From the NCBI GenBank assembly GCA_964650975.1, contig CAZYWA010000273.1, forward strand, positions 1 through 10,033: 10,033 bases of DNA, given 5' to 3'. The position numbers and the translations under genes are program-made. The notes beneath the pieces were generated by a model. The model saw only the letters and a list, made by a program, of their open reading frames with translations, had not been told where the DNA came from and ran no database searches. Shown in pieces: positions 5,803-10,033 of the stretch; within the stretch, counting starts at the first letter, position 1, and the number at the start of each line of letters is the position of its first letter. This DNA is from CAZYWA01 sp964650975 [NCBI: uncultured bacterium]. GTDB lineage: Bacteria; JADJOY01.

Positions 5803-7416
5803 ATGGAGACGGTCCACGTGGTCGGCTCGGGCGCCTCGGCGGTGCACTTCGCGCTGTCGCTCCTCGAGCGCGGATTCGCGGTTCACATGCTCGACGTGGG
5901 CGAGGACGGCGAGCCTTTGGTGGCGCCCGAGGCGAGCTTCGCGCGCCTCAAGTGGGAGCTCGCCGATCCGGCCCGCTATTTCCTGGGCGAGGATCTGCGC
6001 GGCGTGGTGATGCCCGATCGCCCGGAGCCTTTCCACGGGATCCCGCCCAGCAAGGACCACGTGCTGGCGAAGCGCCTGCCGTTCGATCTCGCGGCCCGTG
6101 GATTCGATGCGCGGGTGTCGCTGGCGCTCGGTGGCCTCGCCAGCGCCTGGACCGCTGGCTGCTATCCGTACAACGACCGTGAGCTCGCGAGCTTCCCGTT
6201 CGGTTACGCCGAGCTCGGGCCCTACTACGACCAAGTGGCGCTACGCATCGGCGTGAGCGGCTCGAGCGACGACCTGGCCGAGCACATTCCCCTGCACCGC
6301 CATCTGCTCGAGCCACTGCGCCTCGACGACGCGTCGCAGGCGCTGCTCGCCCGGTACACACGGCATCGCGACTCGCTGCGCCGTCGCTGGGGATGCACCG
6401 TGGGCCGCGCGCGGGTCGCGACCCTCACTCGCGACCAGGATGAGCGTCACGCCTGCCGATATCTGGGCCGATGCATCTGGGGCTGTCCGGTGGCGGCGCT
6501 TTACACACCGGAGCTGACGCTCGCGGCGTGCAAGCGATTCGCGAGCTTCGCCTACACGCGCGATTGCTACGTGACGCACCTCGAGGTCGACGCGCGTCGC
6601 CGGGTTCGCGCGGTGGTGGCGCGGCCCGCGGCGGGAGGCGAGCCACGCTCGTTTCCGGCCCAGCACGTGGCGCTCGGCGCGGGGACGCTCGGCTCCACGC
6701 GCATCGTGCTCGAGTCGCTGTTCCGGATCTCCGGCGAGCGTCCCGTGCTTCCGGGCTTGATGGACAACCGCCAGCTCTTGATGCCGATTGTCATCCCGAG
6801 CCAGATCGGCCGGCGCTTCGATCCCGACACCTACCAGCTCAACCAGATCGCGCTCGGGCTCGACATGCCCGATTCCGCCGACCGGGTGCACGGGCTGCTC
6901 ACGACCCTCAAGGCGACGATGATCCATCCCATCGTCCAGGCGCTGCCGCTCGACCTCTGCACCAGTCTGCGGCTCTTTCGCGAGCTGCACGCGGCGCTCG
7001 GTCTGGTGAACCTCAACTTCTCCGACCAGCGCCGTGACCAGAGCTACGTGCGGCTCGAGCCACGTGGAGAGAACGCACCGTGCGCCCTCGAGGTGCGCTA
7101 CGCGGTCGCCGGAGGAGACGAGGCCCGGGTGCGCGGCTCGCTGGCCCGGGTCCGCGGCGCGCTGCTGCGGCTCGGCGCCATCGCCCTGCCGGGAATGACC
7201 CGCATCCGGGCCATGGGGTCGAGCCTCCACTACGCGGGCACGATCCCGATGTCCGTCGAGCCTCGGCCGCTCACGGTGTCGCGCGACTGCGCGAGCCACG
7301 ACTTCGAGAATCTCCATCTCGTCGACGGCGCCACGTTCCCGTTTCTGCCCGCGAAGAACCCCACGTTCACCTTGATGGCGAACGCCGCACGCATCGCCGA
7401 CCGTGCGTTTCGCTGA
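5803..7416 (+). CDS. GMC-family FAD-dependent oxidoreductase with Cys-rich segment
   Basis: A 537-residue flavoprotein of the glucose-methanol-choline type. The N-terminus carries the FAD dinucleotide-binding motif G-S-G-A-S-A (8-13) and an acidic end of strand two ('MLDVGEDGE'). 'ALGGLASAW' (108-116) corresponds to the flavin-contacting 'GG.s..W' block and 'GAGTLGSTRIVLES' (292-305) to the second FAD signature. The C-terminal GMC domain ends in 'MGSSLHYAGT' (His476) and 'LVDGATFPFLPAKNPTFTLMANAARIAD' (Asn519), supplying the usual His/Asn active-site pair. These enzymes oxidise alcohols or sugars; the substrate is unknown. Notable is C-x5-C-x3-C at 218, 224 and 228 ('CRYLGRCIWGC'), as in a subset of bacterial GMC proteins with a Cys-rich insertion; metal binding is possible but unproven. 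No signal peptide is seen, so it is cytoplasmic or tethered through the preceding small membrane protein, 21 nt upstream. The ATG lacks a strong Shine-Dalgarno. Confidence 0.9.
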   Translation: METVHVVGSGASAVHFALSLLERGFAVHMLDVGEDGEPLVAPEASFARLKWELADPARYFLGEDLRGVVMPDRPEPFHGIPPSKDHVLAKRLPFDLAARGFDARVSLALGGLASAWTAGCYPYNDRELASFPFGYAELGPYYDQVALRIGVSGSSDDLAEHIPLHRHLLEPLRLDDASQALLARYTRHRDSLRRRWGCTVGRARVATLTRDQDERHACRYLGRCIWGCPVAALYTPELTLAACKRFASFAYTRDCYVTHLEVDARRRVRAVVARPAAGGEPRSFPAQHVALGAGTLGSTRIVLESLFRISGERPVLPGLMDNRQLLMPIVIPSQIGRRFDPDTYQLNQIALGLDMPDSADRVHGLLTTLKATMIHPIVQALPLDLCTSLRLFRELHAALGLVNLNFSDQRRDQSYVRLEPRGENAPCALEVRYAVAGGDEARVRGSLARVRGALLRLGAIALPGMTRIRAMGSSLHYAGTIPMSVEPRPLTVSRDCASHDFENLHLVDGATFPFLPAKNPTFTLMANAARIADRAFR

Positions 7417-7425
7417 GTCTTTCGG

Positions 7426-7497
7426 GGGAGTGCGATTTTCATAGGGCCCCACCCTGGGCTCCACTCCCAAATCCGGCGCGACTCCGCGCCGACCGGA
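7426..7497. terminator. Cluster of RNA hairpins after the GMC oxidoreductase gene
   Basis: Just after the stop codon two structured elements follow each other. GGGAGTG (7426-7432) pairs with CACTCCC (7462-7468) and encloses a smaller CCCA-ccc-TGGG hairpin (7448-7458). Next, CGGCGCG-actc-CGCGCCG (7474-7491) is a perfect 7-bp stem with a 4-nt loop, flanked by TCCGG and CCGGA. There is no T run, so a factor-dependent or structural 3' end is more likely than a classical intrinsic terminator. The remainder of the gap to 7592 holds no gene that I can support. Confidence 0.35.
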
Positions 7498-7592
7498 AAC
7501 ACGAGTGGCGGGTTCTCCTTGCCTCGGCAGCTCGCCAAGTCCCTCACAGGCGTTGAGCGACGGATGGCCAACGCTCGGGTAGCCTTGGCCAC

Positions 7593-8441
7593 GTGCGCGA
7601 GCATCGGCCGGAGACCGGATGGCGAACCGTGCGTGCCAACGGTCTCGACTTCGCTTGCTTCGAGGAGGGCGAAGGTCCGCTGGTGCTGTTGCTGCACGGG
7701 TTCCCGGACACGGCACATACCTGGGACGTCGTGCGGCCGCGCGTCGCGGCAGCGGGCCATCGGGTGGTGGCGCCGTTTCTGCGCGGATACGCGCCGACGC
7801 AAATTCCAGCCGACGGCGCGTACGACGTCGCGACGCTGGGCGCGGACGTGGTGGCGCTGCTCGACGCGCTGAGCCCGGGCGAGCCGGCGTCGGTGGTCGG
7901 GCACGACTGGGGTGCGGTGGCCGCGTATGCCGCGGCCGCCCTCGCGCCGGCGCGAATCCGCCGCCTCATCGCGGTCGCGATCCCGCATCCGGCCACGCTG
8001 CGCCCGACGCCGGCCAAGCTCTGGGGAGTGCGGCACTTCGTCTCGCTCAACCTCCCGGGAGCGGAGCGGCGCTTCGCGCGCGACGACTTCGCGATGGCGG
8101 ACGAGCTCTGCCGGCGCTGGTCGCTGACCTGGGAGCTTCCGGCGGACGAGACCGAGCCCGCGAAGAACGCCTTCGCGGCGCCCGGCTGCCTGCGCGCCGC
8201 GCTCGGCTACTACCGATCGTGGACCGCCCGTCCACCGCGCTTTCTGCGCGGACGGATCGAAGTGCCGACACTCGCCTTCGGGGGAGTCGACGATGGGGTA
8301 GCGGACGAATCCGACTTCCGGCACGCGTCACGCGCGTTCGCGAGCCGCTACGACGTGGTGATGACTCCAGGAGGCCACTTCCTGCACCGCGAGGCTCCCG
8401 ACGCGTTCGTCGAGCACCTGCTCCGGTTTCTCGCTTCCTGA
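7593..8441 (+). CDS. Alpha/beta-hydrolase with aspartate nucleophile, epoxide hydrolase-like
   Basis: A 282-residue alpha/beta-hydrolase of the epoxide hydrolase/haloalkane dehalogenase branch. Key features: oxyanion motif 'HGFPDT' (35-40), nucleophile elbow G-H-D-W-G with Asp105 in place of serine, paired cap-domain tyrosines at 206-207 in 'LGYYRSW', a probable acid at Asp233/234 in 'GGVDDGVAD', and His262 in 'TPGGHFLHRE'. An Asp nucleophile forms an ester intermediate with epoxides or alkyl halides. 'HGFP' and a cap 'YYR' favour epoxide hydrolase over dehalogenase, which normally has Trp or Asn halide ligands next to the nucleophile; Trp106 is shared by both. No signal peptide is seen, so it is cytoplasmic. 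Start GTG 7593 is the first in-frame start giving the normal N-terminus; there is no good Shine-Dalgarno, so a short leader is possible. Upstream structured RNA separates it from the GMC gene. It converges on the sulfatase-like gene with a 56-nt gap. Confidence 0.88.
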   Translation: MREHRPETGWRTVRANGLDFACFEEGEGPLVLLLHGFPDTAHTWDVVRPRVAAAGHRVVAPFLRGYAPTQIPADGAYDVATLGADVVALLDALSPGEPASVVGHDWGAVAAYAAAALAPARIRRLIAVAIPHPATLRPTPAKLWGVRHFVSLNLPGAERRFARDDFAMADELCRRWSLTWELPADETEPAKNAFAAPGCLRAALGYYRSWTARPPRFLRGRIEVPTLAFGGVDDGVADESDFRHASRAFASRYDVVMTPGGHFLHREAPDAFVEHLLRFLAS

Positions 8442-8446
8442 GTGGA

Positions 8447-8513
8447 CTTACTGCAGGATCCCTTTACCGCAGGGATCCCTTCACTGCACCTATTCCTTTA
8501 CTGAACGTAGCCC
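8447..8513. repeat. Degenerate 17-bp tandem repeat across the sulfatase gene's stop codon
   Basis: Four head-to-tail units can be read: CTTACTGCAGGATCCC (8447-8462, one base short), TTTACCGCAGGGATCCC (8463-8479), TTCACTGCACCTATTCC (8480-8496) and TTTACTGAACGTAGCCC (8497-8513). Units 1 and 2 match at 14 of 16 positions. Units 3 and 4 match unit 2 at 11 and 12 of 17. Unit 4 contains the TAA stop and last codons of the - strand gene. GGATCCC (8456-8462) and GGGATCC (8472-8478) could also pair as a 7-bp hairpin with a 9-nt loop, placing a bidirectional 3'-end structure between the two convergent genes. Confidence 0.55.
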
Positions 8514-10033
8514 AGGTTCTTGAGCTGCTCGCGGGTGGCGCCGTCGGGCTCGAACGTGAACTCGCCGGTTGCCTCGACGGCGGGGTGGCGGGCGAACCAG
8601 GTGTCGAGCTCGGCGCGTATCGACGCCACCGCCTCCGGCCGGGACGCGGCGAGATCTTGGGCTTCGGCGGGATCGCGATCGAGATCGTAGAGCTGGTCGG
8701 GCGTGTCCTCGCGCTGGATCAGCTTCATCCGTCCGCGCACCATCGAGCGGTGGCGGTGGGCGAAGCGCTCGGTGGGATCGAAGCCGAGCTTCATCTGCTT
8801 GATCACGCTGATCTCGAACATCGGCTTCATCTCTTCGCTCACGGCGAGGCCGGGCTGGTCCGAATCCACGGCTGGCAGCGGAGTTCCCTGCAGGAACGAC
8901 TCGGTGCCCGGGTCGGCGATGCCGATGCGACGGAGCAGGGTGGGGAAGAGATCGATGGTGCTCACCGTCTGGCGCACCCGGGTTCCGGGAACGCCGAAGC
9001 CGGGATCGTGAACCAGGAGCGGCACGTGCAGCACACCGTCCCACATCGACATGTGATGGCCGAGCTCGCCGTGGTCGCCCATCAGCTCGCCGTGGTCGCC
9101 GGTGACGATCAGCACCGTGTCGTCGAGGAGCTTGCGCTGGCGCAGGGCGGCGAAGAGCTCGCCCAGGTGCGCGTCCACGTAGCGCAGCTCGCCGTCGTAG
9201 AGGATGGCGTAGCGCTGGAAATCCTCGGCGGTGAGCGGTTTTCCGCCGCCCCACATCGCGTACGGGTTCTGATTGACGCCGATCAGCGCCCGCAGATCGG
9301 CGCCCGGCGGCACGAACGGCCCGGTGTACTTCGCGCGATAGTCGAGCGGCGGGTGGGCCTCCATCAGGTTCACGAACGCGAAGAACGGGCGGCTCGCGTC
9401 GCGGTGGTCGAGCCAGCCGAGCAGCTCCTCGGAGGTCTTCACCACTCCGCCCACCGCTTGATCGCCGGTCAAACGCCAGTACGTGTACTGGTAGGCCATG
9501 GCACCGAGCGTCAGGTTCACGTTGTGGGGCTTCCGCCACACGTGGCGCAGCTCGCCGAACCCGCGATCGAGCCCGGTCCAGGGCGCCACCCACGGGTTGT
9601 TGCAGAACGAGATCGTGTCGTAACCGGCGCGCGCCAGCGTCGACGCGATGGTCGGCAGTCCCGGGGCCAGGTGGAGCTGCTCCTCGTCGGCGCCGCTGCG
9701 CGACGGAGTGCGTCCGCTGAAGAGGCTGCCGTGTCCCGCCAGTGTCCACACGCCGGCCGAGTACGCGTGCTCGTAGAGCACCGACTCCTTCGCGAGCGCG
9801 GCGAGATTGGGGGTGGTGTCGCGCGCGTAGCCGTACGGCGAAAGATGGTCGGCGCGGGTGGTGTCGAGCACGATCAAGAGCACGTTGGGGCGATGCGCCC
9901 CGGCCGCGAGAGGCGGCCCGAGAAGTGCCGCCGCGGCCGTGGGCGGGGCCCGGAGCGGCGGCCCCAACGCAACGCCCACCCACGCCGCCCCGAAGGCGGA
10001 CGTCACAACCAACGCCACACGGGTGCGCCCCCG
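8498..10033 (-). CDS. Sulfatase-superfamily hydrolase with Thr at the nucleophile position (5' end at window edge)
   Basis: An alkaline phosphatase/sulfatase-superfamily (PF00884) enzyme of at least 506 residues, stop TAA 8498-8500. Numbering from GTG 10018: metal ligand Asp52 in 'VLLIVLDTTRADHLSPYG', Thr92 in 'VWTLAGHGSLFSGRTP', His222 in 'MEAHPP', Asp308-His309 in 'VTGDHGELMGDHGELGHH', and the typical 'LYDLDRDPAEAQDLA' near the end. In classical sulfatases the sequence is C/S-x-P-x-R; here the aligned residues are T-L-A-G-H, so the formylglycine Cys/Ser and the Arg are missing. A Thr nucleophile, as in phosphoglycerol or phosphoethanolamine transferases and related phosphodiesterases, is possible, so a true sulfatase activity is doubtful. 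The frame stays open past GTG 10018 to the window edge (RGRTR before a hydrophobic stretch). That basic run followed by 'ALVVTSAFGAAWVGVALG' looks like a signal peptide or anchor, so the real start is probably beyond the window. Likely periplasmic or surface-located. Confidence 0.88.
   Translation of the reverse strand, partial: RGRTRVALVVTSAFGAAWVGVALGPPLRAPPTAAAALLGPPLAAGAHRPNVLLIVLDTTRADHLSPYGYARDTTPNLAALAKESVLYEHAYSAGVWTLAGHGSLFSGRTPSRSGADEEQLHLAPGLPTIASTLARAGYDTISFCNNPWVAPWTGLDRGFGELRHVWRKPHNVNLTLGAMAYQYTYWRLTGDQAVGGVVKTSEELLGWLDHRDASRPFFAFVNLMEAHPPLDYRAKYTGPFVPPGADLRALIGVNQNPYAMWGGGKPLTAEDFQRYAILYDGELRYVDAHLGELFAALRQRKLLDDTVLIVTGDHGELMGDHGELGHHMSMWDGVLHVPLLVHDPGFGVPGTRVRQTVSTIDLFPTLLRRIGIADPGTESFLQGTPLPAVDSDQPGLAVSEEMKPMFEISVIKQMKLGFDPTERFAHRHRSMVRGRMKLIQREDTPDQLYDLDRDPAEAQDLAASRPEAVASIRAELDTWFARHPAVEATGEFTFEPDGATREQLKNLGYVQ

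Noticed and set aside
7553-7585. Possible promoter for the epoxide hydrolase-like gene (TTGAGC plus GGGTAG)
   Set aside because: The spacing to any -10-like hexamer is 18-21 bp and the hexamer matches poorly; too weak to list as a feature.
8447-8513. CRISPR-like array
   Set aside because: The units are only 17 bp and directly abut with no spacers, and no cas gene is present.
9063-9100. Exact 17-nt direct repeat in the sulfatase-like gene (AGCTCGCCGTGGTCGCC, twice, 21 nt apart)
   Set aside because: It encodes the two halves of the normal family motif D-H-G-E-x-x-G-[DE]-H-G, so protein constraint and GC-rich codon use explain it without a recent duplication.

Overview
This is a gene-dense, very GC-rich (roughly 70% by eye) bacterial chromosomal stretch with eight genes, two of them cut by the window edges. 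Codons end strongly in G or C, GTG starts are plausible for some genes, and intergenic gaps are short. This fits a large-genome environmental bacterium, for example a Myxococcota/deltaproteobacterial-type or similar high-GC phylum. That placement is inferred from composition and gene families; no marker gene is present. I see no tRNA, rRNA, transposase, integrase, CRISPR array or phage gene.

Layout. (1) 1-503, + strand: the C-terminal end of an unrecognised protein. (2) 667-2637, + strand: a two-gene operon with a 6-nt gap, encoding a Yip1-like multi-pass membrane protein with an added soluble C-terminal domain, then a two-helix membrane protein with a bacterial PH-like segment. (3) 2644-4035, - strand: an amidase-signature hydrolase converging on that operon. 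The two stop codons lie 6 nt apart inside a perfect 18-bp palindrome. (4) 4139-5236, + strand: a serine alpha/beta-hydrolase, divergent from the amidase. A perfect inverted repeat that looks like an operator lies between them. (5) 5323-7416, + strand: a small single-helix membrane protein followed after 21 nt by a GMC-type FAD oxidoreductase. A good sigma70-like promoter precedes the pair and structured RNA follows it. (6) 7593-8441, + strand: an alpha/beta-hydrolase with an aspartate nucleophile (epoxide hydrolase-like). (7) 8498 to the right edge, - strand: a secreted or membrane-anchored sulfatase-superfamily protein that has Thr where classical sulfatases have Cys or Ser.

How they fit together. 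The middle and right of the window hold an amidase, two alpha/beta-hydrolases, an FAD alcohol-type oxidoreductase and a sulfatase-like hydrolase. This looks like small-molecule or lipid catabolism, but no dedicated pathway can be named. Only the membrane pair (2) and the small protein plus oxidoreductase (5) have operon-like spacing. The least ordinary items are the small-membrane-protein/GMC pair, the operator-like palindrome at 4074-4088, the stop-codon palindrome at 2632-2649, and a degenerate 17-bp tandem repeat running over the sulfatase stop codon at 8447-8513. I found no clear evidence of a wholly new multi-gene system.
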